38,316 nt of DNA from a bacterium (GTDB taxonomy: Bacteria; Chloroflexota; Dormibacteria; Aeolococcales; Bog-877). The DNA lies in the NCBI GenBank assembly GCA_021827985.1, contig JAKATL010000024.1, positions 1 through 38,316 of the forward strand. Reading direction: 5' to 3'. Shown here in pieces: positions 7,781-16,446 of this stretch. The notes below the pieces were generated by a model that searched no databases, was not told the DNA's origin, and worked only from the letters and a program-made list of their open reading frames with translations. Position numbers and translations under genes: made by a program. Positions within the stretch are counted from its first letter, which is position 1, and every line of letters begins with the position of its first letter.

Positions 7781-8950
7781 ATGCGGGTGATCCTCTACAC
7801 CGGCAAGGGCGGGGTAGGCAAGACCACCATCTCGGCGGCCACCGCCGCTCGCTGCGCTCAGCGGGGTCTCAAGACCCTGGTGATGTCCACCGACGCGGCC
7901 CACAGCCTGGGGGACTCCCTGGACGTGGAGCTGGGGCCGGAGCCCCAGGAGGTGGCGCCCAACCTCTTCGCCCAGGAGGTGAACGCCCTGCACGAGATGG
8001 AGGGCAACTGGGAGAAGATCCACCAGTACCTGGCGGCCCTCTTCAACTCCCAGGGGGTGGACGACATCATCGCCGAGGAGCTGGCCACTCCGCCTGGGAT
8101 GGAGGAGGTGGCCAGCCTGATGTGGATCCGTCGCCACGCGGCCGCCCAGAAGTTCGACGTCATGGTGGTCGACTGCGCTCCCACCGGGGAGACCCTGCAG
8201 CTCCTGGCCTTTCCGGATGTCGCTCGCTGGTACCTGAACCGGATCTTCCCGATCCAGCGCCGGGTGATGAAGATGACCCGGCCGATGGTGCAGCCCTTCA
8301 TCGGCATCCCCCTCCCGGCCGACGAGATTTACGGCTCCGTCCACGGCCTCCTGCTGGACCTGGACTCCATGAAGGAGATCCTCACCGACCCCAAGAGCAC
8401 CACCGTGCGCATCGTCCTCAACCTGGAGAAGATGGTGATCAAGGAGGCCCAGAGGGCCTTCACCTACCTCAACCTGTACGACTATCTGGTGGACGCCGTG
8501 CTGGTGAATCGGATCCTTCCCAAGGACGCCGGAGGGCAGTACTTCAGCGATTGGCGCAGGGCGCAGGCGCGCTACTCCACCCAGGTTCAGGAGACGTTCT
8601 CCCCCCTGCCCATCCTGGAGTCCCGCCTCTTCGACCATGAGATAGTGGGCCTGGAGCAGCTATCCGAGCTGGGGGCCTTCCTCTACCAGGACGTGGCACC
8701 CGAGGCCATCATGTACACCACCAAGCCTCAGTCGTTGCGCAAGGAGGGGGACGAGTACGTACTCTCCCTGCAGCTGCCGTTCGTGAGCCGGGACCAGGTG
8801 GAGCTGGCCCAGAACCAGGAGGAGCTTTACGTGAGCGTGGGACCGTACAAGAGGGAGATCTCACTGCCGCGCGTCCTGCGCGGCAAGGTGACCCGTTCCG
8901 CCCATCTCGAGGGTGGGGAGCTGGCGATCCGTTTCGGGCGGGCCGGGTGA
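7781..8950 (+). CDS. ArsA/Get3-family ATPase with C-terminal p23/HSP20-like domain
   Basis: 389 residues. Deviant Walker A KGGVGKTT near residues 9-16, switch I/A-motif region with STDAAHSLGDSLD, and switch II DCAPTGETLQLLAFP (about 130-145). A helical domain (FPIQRRVMKM...) follows. The last ~80 residues (EGDEYVLSLQLPF, ELYVSVGPYKREISLP, GELAIRF) look like the HSP20/p23-like domain found at the end of bacterial ArsA homologues. No cysteine motif for arsenite or CxxC zinc site is apparent, and no arsenite pump gene lies nearby, so a targeting or chaperone ATPase is more likely than arsenite export. First gene of a tight forward run. Confidence 0.93.
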   Translation: MRVILYTGKGGVGKTTISAATAARCAQRGLKTLVMSTDAAHSLGDSLDVELGPEPQEVAPNLFAQEVNALHEMEGNWEKIHQYLAALFNSQGVDDIIAEELATPPGMEEVASLMWIRRHAAAQKFDVMVVDCAPTGETLQLLAFPDVARWYLNRIFPIQRRVMKMTRPMVQPFIGIPLPADEIYGSVHGLLLDLDSMKEILTDPKSTTVRIVLNLEKMVIKEAQRAFTYLNLYDYLVDAVLVNRILPKDAGGQYFSDWRRAQARYSTQVQETFSPLPILESRLFDHEIVGLEQLSELGAFLYQDVAPEAIMYTTKPQSLRKEGDEYVLSLQLPFVSRDQVELAQNQEELYVSVGPYKREISLPRVLRGKVTRSAHLEGGELAIRFGRAG

Positions 8951-9180
8951 TGGACCGCCGGGAGGTGAGCGCGGTGGCTCGGCTGGCGGTGCAGATGGCC
9001 ATCGGGGCGGCCCACCTGGCCGAGCGCCGGCTGGAGGAGATCGTGCCGCTGGAGACTCGGCTCCACCTTGTCCGGGCCCAACGTGAGCTGGTGCTGGCGG
9101 CGATGGCGGCGCTGGAGGCGAGGGAGAGGCGCGAGCCGTCCAAGAGGGGGCCGAGGGTCCACAAGATCCCGCTGGACTGA
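8950..9180 (+). CDS. Small helical protein following the ArsA-like ATPase
   Basis: 76 residues, predicted almost all alpha-helical, with heptad-like spacing of Leu/Ala/Val and many Arg/Glu (HLAERRLEEIVPLETRLHLVRAQRELVLAAMAALEA). The basic tail is RREPSKRGPRVHKIPLD. The ATG overlaps the ATPase stop (TGATG), indicating translational coupling; a GTG one codon earlier is also possible. No family recognised. Position suggests a partner or regulator of the ATPase. Confidence 0.6.
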   Translation: MDRREVSAVARLAVQMAIGAAHLAERRLEEIVPLETRLHLVRAQRELVLAAMAALEARERREPSKRGPRVHKIPLD

Positions 9181-9186
9181 CGCGGA

Positions 9187-9972
9187 GTGCTGGGGACCGG
9201 GATCGAGTTCTACCTGGTCCTCGTCGTCTTCGCGATCCCCGGGATCGTACTCGGCTTCACCGTCCACGAGTACTGCCACGCCGCCGTGGCCACCGGATAC
9301 GGTGACCCCCTCCCACGCCGTCAGGGCCGCCTCAGCCTGAACCCCGGGGCCCAGGTCGACCCCCTGGGCCTGGTTCTCCTCCTCACCGTGGGGTTCGGCT
9401 TCGCCCGTCCCGTGATCTACAACCCGATGTACGTGCGCCGGGGCCGGCAGCGAGCCTGGCTGGCCGCGGCCGGACCGCTGAGCAACCTGGTGCTGGCCGC
9501 GGCCCTGGGCCTCCTGGCCAAGGTCGTCATCCTGACCAACCCCTGGGTCCAGACCTGCTCCAACCCCAGCTTCGCCCTCCCGGTCATGGGGATCGTCTAT
9601 TGGCTGCTGGTGTCCGCCGTCTATGTCAACCTGGTTCTCTTCATCTTCAACCTGCTGCCCATCCCCCCTCTGGACGGCTTCGGGGTGGCCGAGGGGTTCT
9701 TCCGGGGCCGACACCCCGCGCCCTTCCAGTGGGTGGAGATGCACCGCACCGAGATCTACGTTGGACTGATCCTGGTGGTCCTGGTACTCCCCCAGCTCCT
9801 CGGTGGTCTCAGCCCGCTCTCCATCCCGGCGGGGCTGGCCTTCAACTGGCTCTGGTCCCACGTGGCCACCGGGGCCGCGCCCCCGATCTACTTCCCCAAC
9901 ATCGCCTACCTCTTCCTGGCCGGTGGCCAGAGCCTCGCCGGCTACCTGCTCCACCCCTGCTTCATCACCTGA
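9187..9972 (+). CDS. M50-family (site-2 protease-like) membrane metalloprotease
   Basis: 261 residues, polytopic. The zinc motif HEYCH (HExxH) sits in the first hydrophobic segment around residue 28. The second family motif NLLPIPPLDGF (NxxPxPPLDG, Asp ligand) is near residue 157. RAWLAAAGPLSNLVLA is also typical of this Chloroflexi/Firmicutes-type S2P group. Such enzymes cut transmembrane segments of anti-sigma factors or other membrane proteins. GTG at 9187 is 6 bases after the previous stop. The final ~60 residues form additional membrane segments. Substrate unknown; co-expression with the ArsA-like ATPase suggests membrane protein handling. Confidence 0.92.
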   Translation: MLGTGIEFYLVLVVFAIPGIVLGFTVHEYCHAAVATGYGDPLPRRQGRLSLNPGAQVDPLGLVLLLTVGFGFARPVIYNPMYVRRGRQRAWLAAAGPLSNLVLAAALGLLAKVVILTNPWVQTCSNPSFALPVMGIVYWLLVSAVYVNLVLFIFNLLPIPPLDGFGVAEGFFRGRHPAPFQWVEMHRTEIYVGLILVVLVLPQLLGGLSPLSIPAGLAFNWLWSHVATGAAPPIYFPNIAYLFLAGGQSLAGYLLHPCFIT

Positions 9973-10448
9973 TGACCAGGGTCGTCGGCGCCCAGGCGGT
10001 GATCCTGGACCCGGAGGGGCGGGTACTGCTCCAGTTCCGCAGCTGGCCGCCCGGCTGGGAGCCACCGGGCGGCCATGTGGGAGCCGGCGAAGACCCCGCG
10101 GCCACCGTCGTCCGGGAGACCCGGGAGGAGTGCGGGCTGGAGGTGGAGATCGTGCGCCTGGTGGGCAACTACCACTTCCGGGGGATCCGGGTGGGGCAGG
10201 ACGCCGTCTTCCTCGCCCGCTCGGTCGGCGGGCGGCCCCGGCGCAGCCGGGAGGCGCTGCGGCTGACCTGGGCCGATCCCCGTCGGCTGCCCGCAGCCAC
10301 CTTCCCCTGGTTTCGCCAGCGGATCTTGGACGCCCTGACGGATGGCCCCCCCGTGGAGCGCTGGCAGGAGGTCAGCCTGGCGGACGTCCTCCGCCACGGC
10401 CGAGCGCTCCTCGCCGAGCCGCTCCGGGTGGGGCGGGGCGGGCCCTGA
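9972..10448 (+). CDS. Nudix hydrolase
   Basis: 158 residues. A complete Nudix box is present at about residues 33-56: G-x5-E-x7-REUxEExGU, reading GGHVGAGED then RETREECGL. N-terminal strand VGAQAVILDPEGRVLLQFR is typical. Enzymes of this family hydrolyse nucleoside diphosphates linked to another group; the substrate cannot be read from the sequence. Its ATG overlaps the protease stop (TGATG), so it is part of the same translational run. Confidence 0.92.
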   Translation: MTRVVGAQAVILDPEGRVLLQFRSWPPGWEPPGGHVGAGEDPAATVVRETREECGLEVEIVRLVGNYHFRGIRVGQDAVFLARSVGGRPRRSREALRLTWADPRRLPAATFPWFRQRILDALTDGPPVERWQEVSLADVLRHGRALLAEPLRVGRGGP

Positions 10449-10449
10449 G

Positions 10450-11424
10450 GTGGGCGCCTGGGCCGGGCTGGGCCTGGGGATGGTGCTCATGCTGGCCTCC
10501 GCCTTCCTCTTCACCAATGCCATGGAGTGGGCCGGCGGCAGGATGGGCCTCGGACACGCGGCCACCGGCGGGGTTTTGGCTGCTATCGGGACAGCGCTGC
10601 CGGAGAGCGTGGTCCCGATCGTGGCCCTCATCCATGGCGGGAGCGCCGCCAACGGCACCGCCATCGGAGCCATCCTGGGGGCGCCCTTCATGCTGGCCAC
10701 CCTCGGCCTGGCCATGACCGCCCTCTTCGCCCTCGTCTCCGGCCACCGCCACCTGCGAGTTGGTGGACCGGAGGCCAGGGGCCCGCTCTACACCTTCCTG
10801 GCCAGCTACGTCCTGCTCATGATGGGCGCCTTCGCCCCCCGCCCGGTGCGCATCCTGGACGCCCTCCTGCTCGTGGGGCTGTACCTCCTGTACGTCCGTC
10901 GCAGCCTGAGGCGACCGCCCGGCGAGGGCGAGCCGGAGGCCCCGCACCTGCTGCTGACGCGCCGCGGCGGGGGGACCTTCGCCCTGGGCGTCGGCCAGGG
11001 GCTGCTGGGGATCGCCGGGCTGGCGGTCGCCAGCGAGCTCTTCGTCTCCGGCCTCCAGGGGGCGGCCCCGACCCTGCACCTCTCGGCCCTCGCCCTCGCC
11101 CTCATCCTGGTTCCGGTGGCGACCGAGCTACCCGAGTTGGTGGCCGGCGGCCTGTGGGTTCTGCACGGCCGGGACGGCCTGGCCCTGGGGAACGTGACTG
11201 GGGCCATGGTCTTCCAGGCCACCGTGCCGGCGCTGGTCGGCCTCTGCTTCACCTCCTGGAACCCGGAGGGGATCGGCTTCCTGGCGGCCGCCGTGACCCT
11301 GAGCGCCGGCCTCCTGGCTCTCGCCGCCAGCACCAGGGCGGGAGTGCGCGCCCTGGTCCTGCTCCCCTCCGGGGTCGGGCTGTACGCCCTCTACGTGCTG
11401 GCGGTGGCCCTGGGCCGGTCCTGA
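10450..11424 (+). CDS. Sodium/calcium exchanger-family membrane protein
   Basis: 324 residues with about ten hydrophobic helices in two inverted halves. Family signatures are the alpha-repeats ATGGVLAAIGTALPESVVPI with GTAIGAILGAPFML (first half), and VATELPELVAG with LALGNVTGAMVFQA (second half). These carry the conserved acidic and small residues of cation/Ca2+ exchangers (CaCA, YrbG-like). A loop of charged residues (about 150-175) separates the halves. GTG at 10450 lies 2 bases after the Nudix stop. Probably exchanges Na+ or H+ against Ca2+ across the cytoplasmic membrane. Confidence 0.88.
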   Translation: MGAWAGLGLGMVLMLASAFLFTNAMEWAGGRMGLGHAATGGVLAAIGTALPESVVPIVALIHGGSAANGTAIGAILGAPFMLATLGLAMTALFALVSGHRHLRVGGPEARGPLYTFLASYVLLMMGAFAPRPVRILDALLLVGLYLLYVRRSLRRPPGEGEPEAPHLLLTRRGGGTFALGVGQGLLGIAGLAVASELFVSGLQGAAPTLHLSALALALILVPVATELPELVAGGLWVLHGRDGLALGNVTGAMVFQATVPALVGLCFTSWNPEGIGFLAAAVTLSAGLLALAASTRAGVRALVLLPSGVGLYALYVLAVALGRS

Positions 11425-11493
11425 CCCCTCCAGGGCGCCCGGTTAGCGGAGAATTGCGGGGGGAGGAGGTTCACCCCTAGGGGAGGCGTCTTT

Positions 11494-12207
11494 TTGCGAT
11501 CTGGTCGCCGGTTGGCCCGGTTGGGGGCGCTCCCGGCCCTGGCCGCCACCGGTCTGCTGTGCTCGTGCGGGTCCGCGACCCCCTCCGCGGCGCACCTGCT
11601 CCAGGAGGCGGGGCGCACCATGGCCACCTCCTCCTACCGGCTCACCGGCGGTGACCGGGCGGGCCAGGCCAAGGTGAGCTTCTCACTGCGCCAGCTGCCC
11701 TCCGGCGCCTTCTCGGGAGAGGTCGAGTTTTCCGTCCCTCCCTCCCCCGTGCTCAGCACCGAGGTGGTGAGCCTCGGCTCCAGGGTGTGGGTGCTCTCGG
11801 CCGCCGCCCTGGCGCAGCTGGGGATCACCTCTCTGCCCGGCAACCTCAACCCAGCGACCACTTGGGTCCTGCAGCCCAGCTCGGTGGGGGTGAGGTACCA
11901 GCAGAGCGTGGCGCCGTTCGTGGGGTCGGGGCTGGAGGCCACCCTGGAGAAGCTGGCGGCGGGGCGCCCTCAGGTGTCGGCAGCGGAGTACTCGGGAGCA
12001 GCCGCCTGGCGGCTCAGCGAGAAGGGGAGGGCGGGGGAGGACCTCACCATCTACCTCCAGCGTCAGCCACTGCGGGTGCTCCAGCTCCAGGTCAGCGGGC
12101 CGGACGGCTTTGCGATCCGCTACTCGAGCTTCGGCCAGGTCGCCGAGGTCACCCCGCCGCCGCCCGCCCAGGTGTATGTCCCGCCCACTCCGGCGCCGGG
12201 GGCCTGA
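11494..12207 (+). CDS. Lipoprotein (LppX/LprG-like, uncertain)
   Basis: 237 residues with a lipoprotein signal: basic RSGRRLARL, hydrophobic stretch, then LCSCGS with the second Cys as the probable lipidated residue (about residue 25). The body has beta-rich, alternating patterns (KVSFSLRQLPSGAFSGEVEF, LTIYLQRQPLRVLQLQV) reminiscent of LppX/LprG/LolA-like half-barrels, and ends with a Pro-rich tail. TTG at 11494 is preceded by AGGGGAGG (11479-11486). The fold assignment is a guess from pattern and should be treated as hypothetical. Confidence 0.65.
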   Translation: MRSGRRLARLGALPALAATGLLCSCGSATPSAAHLLQEAGRTMATSSYRLTGGDRAGQAKVSFSLRQLPSGAFSGEVEFSVPPSPVLSTEVVSLGSRVWVLSAAALAQLGITSLPGNLNPATTWVLQPSSVGVRYQQSVAPFVGSGLEATLEKLAAGRPQVSAAEYSGAAAWRLSEKGRAGEDLTIYLQRQPLRVLQLQVSGPDGFAIRYSSFGQVAEVTPPPPAQVYVPPTPAPGA

Positions 12208-12211
12208 GGCC

Positions 12212-13075
12212 GTGCACATCGGGGCCCATGTCTCCACCCGGGGCGGGATCCTCACCGCCTTCGACCGGGCCCGGGAGCTGGGGGCCGAGGCGGTCCAGGT
12301 CCACCCCACACCGCCCCAGACCTGGCGCCACCTCCACCTGGAGGCGGAGGAGGCCCAGGAGTTCCGCCTCCGGCTGGCCTCCACCGGCCTGGCGGACCGC
12401 TTCTTCTTCCACGCGGTGTACCTGATCAACCTCGGCACGCCCCGGCCCGAACTCCTGGCCAGCTCCGAGGCCTCGCTGGTCCATTACCTGCAGCTGGCGG
12501 GTGAGCTGGGGGTGGCCGGGGTGATCTTCCACCCTGGCTCCCACCTGGGCCAGGGGTTCGACAGCGTGCTGGACCAGATCGGCAGCACCATGCGCCGGGC
12601 CCTGGAGGCGGCCCCCGGAGAGGCCCGACTGCTGGTGGAGAACAGCGCCGGGGCGGGAGCCAACCTCGGCGCCACGCTCCCGGAGATCCGGCGGATGTTG
12701 GAGGCGGTGGACTCGCCCCGGGTGGGGCTCTGCCTGGACACCGCCCACGCCTTCACCTCCGGGTGGCAGCTGACCACCGAGGAGGGGCTGGCGGCCGCCC
12801 TGGCCGAGTTCGAGGCGGAGATCGGCTGGGACCGGCTCTGGGCCGTCCACGCCAACGACTCCAAGGCGCCCTTCGGGAGCAATCGCGACCGCCACGAGAA
12901 CATCGGCGAGGGGGAGATCGGGTCCGACGCCTTCGCCCGCATGCTGGCCGACCCCCGCCTCCGCCGTCCCCCCTGGATCCTGGAGGTCCCGGGCGAGGAG
13001 CGGCAGGGCCCCGATCGAGCCAATGTGGAGCGCCTGCGCAGCCTGGCCGGCCTTCCCCCCCTGGAGCCGCCATGA
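12212..13075 (+). CDS. nfo: Endonuclease IV (AP endonuclease)
   Basis: 287-residue TIM-barrel enzyme that cuts DNA at abasic sites in base-excision repair. Metal-ligand signatures are visible: HIGAHVS at the N-terminus, HPGSHLG (about residue 110), VENSAGAG, GLCLDTAHAFTSG (about 175), HANDSK and NRDRHENIGEGEIG (about 215-235), and LEVPG near the end. This matches AP_endonuc_2/Nfo patterns 1-3. GTG at 12212 begins 4 bases after the lipoprotein stop. The C-terminus overlaps the ROK kinase start (ATGA), so DNA repair and sugar kinase genes are co-translated. Confidence 0.95.
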   Translation: MHIGAHVSTRGGILTAFDRARELGAEAVQVHPTPPQTWRHLHLEAEEAQEFRLRLASTGLADRFFFHAVYLINLGTPRPELLASSEASLVHYLQLAGELGVAGVIFHPGSHLGQGFDSVLDQIGSTMRRALEAAPGEARLLVENSAGAGANLGATLPEIRRMLEAVDSPRVGLCLDTAHAFTSGWQLTTEEGLAAALAEFEAEIGWDRLWAVHANDSKAPFGSNRDRHENIGEGEIGSDAFARMLADPRLRRPPWILEVPGEERQGPDRANVERLRSLAGLPPLEPP

Positions 13076-13980
13076 AGGAGGGGGCGGGGAGGACACCGGT
13101 GGTGGCCGTGGACCTGGGCGGGACCTGGCTGCGGGTGGCCCCCTTCGACGAGGCCGGGGAGATGGGGCGGACCGTCCGGGTGCCAACCCCGGCCGAACAC
13201 GGCCCGAGCCGGGTGGTGGAGGCGATCTGCGACCTGGCGACCGCCGCCGCCCACGGCGGGCGGCCCCGGCTGGTCATCGGAGTGCCCGGCCCGGTCGACC
13301 CGGCCAAGGGCGTGGTCCATGGAGCCCCCAACCTCCCCGGCTGGAAGGAGGTCGCCCTCCGCGAGCTGATCCACGAGCGGCTGGGCTGGGAGTGCCGGGT
13401 GGAGCACGATGCCGGGCTGGCCGCCCTGGGTGAACACCGCCGGGGCGCCGGGAGGGGCTCCACCAACTTCGCCTACGTCACGGTGAGCACCGGGATCGGG
13501 GCCGGCCTGATCCTGGGCCGCCGGCTGTACCGCGGTTCGCAGGGCACGGCGGGGGAGTTCGGCCACGTGGTCGTGGAGCCGGACGGGCCGCGCTGCCGCT
13601 GCGGGAACCGCGGCTGCCTGGAGGCGGTGGCCTCGGGCACCGCCATCGCCGAGAGGGCGGGGATGTCCACCGGCGCCGAGGTTTCCCGGGCGGCGGCCGC
13701 CGGAGACCCCGCGGCCCAGGATGTCCTGGACCGGGCCGCCGACCACCTGGGGCGGGCGCTGGGGGGGCTGCTGAACCTGCTCAACCTGGATGCGGTGGCC
13801 CTGGGGGGCGGCGTCTTCAACTCCGGCCCCAAGTTCTGGGAGCGAATGGTGGCGGCGGTGGGCCAGGGCAGCTTCCCCGGGCCCCGGAGGCACGCGCGGC
13901 TCGCCCCCGCCGAGCTGAAGGGGGACGCCGGCCTGCTGGGGGCGTACGAGATGGCCCAGGGAGATTGGGCCGCGGACTGA
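13072..13980 (+). CDS. ROK-family sugar kinase (glucokinase-like)
   Basis: 302 residues. Phosphate-1 motif DLGGTWLRV at about 12-20, GVPGPVDP, sugar-contacting EHDAGLAALGEH with the catalytic Asp, TGIGAGLILG, then GEFGHVVVEPDG and the ROK zinc site CRCGNRGCLE (about 180-190). The length is normal for a glucokinase. It phosphorylates glucose or a related hexose or amino sugar with ATP. ATG overlaps the nfo stop. It ends 13 bases from the convergent IclR regulator stop. Confidence 0.92.
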   Translation: MKEGAGRTPVVAVDLGGTWLRVAPFDEAGEMGRTVRVPTPAEHGPSRVVEAICDLATAAAHGGRPRLVIGVPGPVDPAKGVVHGAPNLPGWKEVALRELIHERLGWECRVEHDAGLAALGEHRRGAGRGSTNFAYVTVSTGIGAGLILGRRLYRGSQGTAGEFGHVVVEPDGPRCRCGNRGCLEAVASGTAIAERAGMSTGAEVSRAAAAGDPAAQDVLDRAADHLGRALGGLLNLLNLDAVALGGGVFNSGPKFWERMVAAVGQGSFPGPRRHARLAPAELKGDAGLLGAYEMAQGDWAAD

Positions 13981-13993
13981 GGTCAGCCGGGGA

Positions 13994-14767
13994 TCAGCTT
14001 GCCCGGGCCACCGGGTCGCGGAGCCGGGACTCGAGCTTGCCGGCCTGCACCACGAGGAGCCGGCCCAGCGCCTGCTCCAGCTTCTGGGTGAAGCGGGCCT
14101 CGGGGACGGCGAAACCCAGGGCCCCGCCGGGGCGGCCGTCCACCGATCGGAAGGGAACGGCCAGCTCCACGCAACCCTCCTCGCGGGCGCCCCGCACGGT
14201 GGCGAAGCCACGCTCCCGGACGGTCTGGAGCGCCTCGGCCAGCTCTGAGCCCGAGGGAGGATTGGCGCTCTCGGAGAAGGCCGCCACCAGCGCCGCCGGG
14301 TCAAGGAGGGAGAGTACCGCGAGCCCGGCAGCGGTGGAGGTGAGGGGCAACCAGCGGTACAGTCGGCTGCGGGCCTGGAGGCGGCGGTTGGGCACCACCT
14401 CAGAGAGGAACAGGACCGACTGCTCCAGCGCCCCGTACACCGCCAGCTGGCTGGTCTCCTCGCCCGCTCGGGCGGCCTCCTGGAGGAGCGGCGTCGCCAG
14501 CTCGACCAGCGGTGCCCGGCGGGCCCCGCGCAGCGCCAGCCGGTAGAAGCCGAGGCTCAGCCGGTAGCGGCCGTTCTTGGGGTCCGAGGACACCAGCCCC
14601 TCCTCCTCCAGCGCCCCCAGGGAGCGATGGGTGGTGCTCGGCGCCATGTCCACCGCCGCCGCCAGCTCCCGCACCCCGAAGTCCTGGGCGTCGTGCTCGG
14701 CCATCCAGGTAAGGAGGCGAACGGTCCTCCCGAGCGGGTTCCGCTCGCGGTTCTGGATCTCAGGCAT
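13994..14767 (-). CDS. IclR-family transcriptional regulator
   Basis: 257 residues. N-terminal winged helix (about 12-72): LGRTVRLLTWMAEH, VRELAAAVDMAPSTTHRSLGALEEEGLV, then a GAF-like effector domain with GLAVLSLLDP and ERGFATVRGAREEGCVELAVPF, the usual IclR signature region. The ATG at 14767 is chosen because it sits directly before the HTH; the frame is open further upstream through the promoter. A TATGAT box (14801-14796) and a perfect palindrome overlap upstream, consistent with autoregulation. It might control the divergent CCA-polymerase gene or the convergent ROK kinase; the effector is unknown. Confidence 0.92.
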   Translation of the reverse strand: MPEIQNRERNPLGRTVRLLTWMAEHDAQDFGVRELAAAVDMAPSTTHRSLGALEEEGLVSSDPKNGRYRLSLGFYRLALRGARRAPLVELATPLLQEAARAGEETSQLAVYGALEQSVLFLSEVVPNRRLQARSRLYRWLPLTSTAAGLAVLSLLDPAALVAAFSESANPPSGSELAEALQTVRERGFATVRGAREEGCVELAVPFRSVDGRPGGALGFAVPEARFTQKLEQALGRLLVVQAGKLESRLRDPVARAS

Positions 14768-14795
14768 GAAGGCCCGCCGCCGCTCGCATCCCGGC

Positions 14796-14827
14796 ATCAT
14801 AGCAGGGCGTTCCGTTCTGCTGAACGC
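14796..14827 (-). promoter_or_regulatory. IclR promoter with overlapping palindromic operator
   Basis: Minus-strand -10 TATGAT (14801-14796) and weak -35 TTCAGC (14824-14819), 17 bases apart. A perfect inverted repeat GCGTTC-N9-GAACGC spans 14807-14827, covering the -35 box and part of the spacer, with a second nested GTTC-N4-GAAC. The placement would let a bound dimer block this promoter. Lies in the 120-base gap between divergent starts at 14767 and 14888. Confidence 0.55.
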
Positions 14828-14887
14828 ATCAGGAAAGGGGCGCGCTCCTGCCGGCAGCGGGGGGCGTCGGGAGGCGAAGATGGCCGG

Positions 14888-16366
14888 GTGAGCAGCAAGC
14901 ACGTCCCGGTCGCCAGCCAGGTCGGCGTCCCGCCTCCGCCGCGGGAGGAGCCCCCGCTTCCATCTGCCAGGGCTCTCCGGGCCGAGCTGGGCGCGATGGA
15001 GGCGGAGCTGGGCAGCCCGGCGTGGATCGTGGGGGGGTACGTGCGCGATCTGCTCCTGGGCCGCCCCGAGGCGTCCGACGTGGACCTGGTGCTGGAGTCA
15101 GCCCCGGCCCAGGACGCCGGCGAGTGGCTGCGGCGCCGCTGGAGGCGGCGGGAGCCCGTGGTGGCCTTCGAGCGCTTCGGCACCGCCCAGGTCTCCTTTC
15201 TGGTCGCGAGCGGGCAGCGCTTCACGGTCGAGCTGGTCCGGGCGCGCCGCGAGGCCTACCTCTCGCACAGCCGCAAGCCCGAGGTCCAGGCGGCCACCCT
15301 GGAGGAGGATGCCCTCCGCCGGGACTTCACGGTCAACACCCTGCTCCTGGGGTCCCGGGGCCAGGTGCTGGACCCCACCGGGAGAGGGCTCGAGGATCTG
15401 CACCGGGGGTTGCTGCGCACCCCCCTAGAGCCGGCGGCCACCTTCTCCGAGGACCCGCTGAGGATGCTGCGGGCGGCCCGGTTCGACGCCCAGCTCGGCT
15501 TCCGACTCGACCCCTCGGTGGCCGAGGGCATGCGGGAGTCGGCGGCCCGGATCGGGATCGTCTCCGTGGAGCGGGTGCGCGACGAGCTGGTCAAGCTGCT
15601 CCTGGCTCCAGGCGCCGCGGCTGGCCTCCACCTGCTCCTGGACACGGGCCTGCTCGAGCAGGTCGCCCCCGAGGTGGCCCACATGGCCGGGGTGGAGCAG
15701 GGCGGGTACCACCTGGGCGACGTCTTTCTGCACTCCGCCCTCGCGGTGGAGAAGGCCCCCGAGGCCCGGGTGGTGCGGCTGGCGGCCCTTCTCCACGACG
15801 TGGGCAAGCCGGAGACGGCCAATCCCTCACCCTCCGGCCCCACTTTCCACCGCCACCAGCAGGTGGGTGCCGAGATCGCCAGGGAGCTGCTCCGCCGGCT
15901 CCGGCTGCCCAACTCCGAGGTGGATCGGGTGGCCCGGCTGGTGGAGCTGCACATGCATCCCATCCAGTACCGCAGCGAGTGGGCGGACAGCGCGGTGCGC
16001 CGGCTGTGGCACCGGGCGGGCGACCTGCTACCCGAGCTTCTCCAGCTGGCCCGGGCCGACACCCTGGCCTCGGGATACCCGGGGACCGCGCAGCTGGACG
16101 AGCTGGAGAACCGGCTGGAGGCCGTGGCCAGGGAGAACCCCGGTGGCCTGAGGCCGGCGCTGGGAGGTGCCCAGCTCAAGGCCTGGAAGGGTTGGCCCGA
16201 TGGTCCCTGGATCGGGAGGGCCCAACGGCTACTGCTGGAGGCCGCGGTCCAGGGGGAGCTGGCCCCCGGCGCTGGGGACTCCGAGGAGGCCGCCCAGGCG
16301 TACCTCCAGAAGCGTATTTCAGAGTGGCAGCCCCGGCCGGGGGAGAGAGGGATGCACAGCACGTAG
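14888..16366 (+). CDS. CCA tRNA nucleotidyltransferase / poly(A) polymerase family, with HD domain
   Basis: 492 residues. Nucleotidyltransferase head: GGYVRDLLLGR then DVDLVL (two metal Asp), followed by RRDFTVNTLLL and DPTGRGLEDL, then the RNA-binding region TFSEDPLRMLRAARFDAQLGF. The C-terminal HD domain has LLHDVGKPET, FHRHQQVGAEIA and LVELHMHP. This matches class II tRNA-CCA-adding enzymes with phosphohydrolase domain. It repairs or adds the 3' CCA of tRNAs; a role as poly(A) polymerase cannot be excluded. GTG at 14888 gives a ~25-residue Pro-rich lead. Divergent from the IclR gene. Confidence 0.94.
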   Translation: MSSKHVPVASQVGVPPPPREEPPLPSARALRAELGAMEAELGSPAWIVGGYVRDLLLGRPEASDVDLVLESAPAQDAGEWLRRRWRRREPVVAFERFGTAQVSFLVASGQRFTVELVRARREAYLSHSRKPEVQAATLEEDALRRDFTVNTLLLGSRGQVLDPTGRGLEDLHRGLLRTPLEPAATFSEDPLRMLRAARFDAQLGFRLDPSVAEGMRESAARIGIVSVERVRDELVKLLLAPGAAAGLHLLLDTGLLEQVAPEVAHMAGVEQGGYHLGDVFLHSALAVEKAPEARVVRLAALLHDVGKPETANPSPSGPTFHRHQQVGAEIARELLRRLRLPNSEVDRVARLVELHMHPIQYRSEWADSAVRRLWHRAGDLLPELLQLARADTLASGYPGTAQLDELENRLEAVARENPGGLRPALGGAQLKAWKGWPDGPWIGRAQRLLLEAAVQGELAPGAGDSEEAAQAYLQKRISEWQPRPGERGMHST

Positions 16367-16417
16367 CCCCGATCACTCCCGGAGGCTGATGACCGCAGGG
16401 GGGTGCCGCTGCAGAAG

Positions 16418-16446
16418 CGCCCTCTGGGAAGGGAAACCGGAGGGCG
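16418..16446 (+). terminator. Hairpin after the CCA-polymerase gene
   Basis: CGCCCTCTGG and CCGGAGGGCG form a 10-bp stem (one G-U pair) around a 9-base loop, 51 bases after the stop. There is no T-run, as is common for terminators in GC-rich genomes. Confidence 0.45.
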
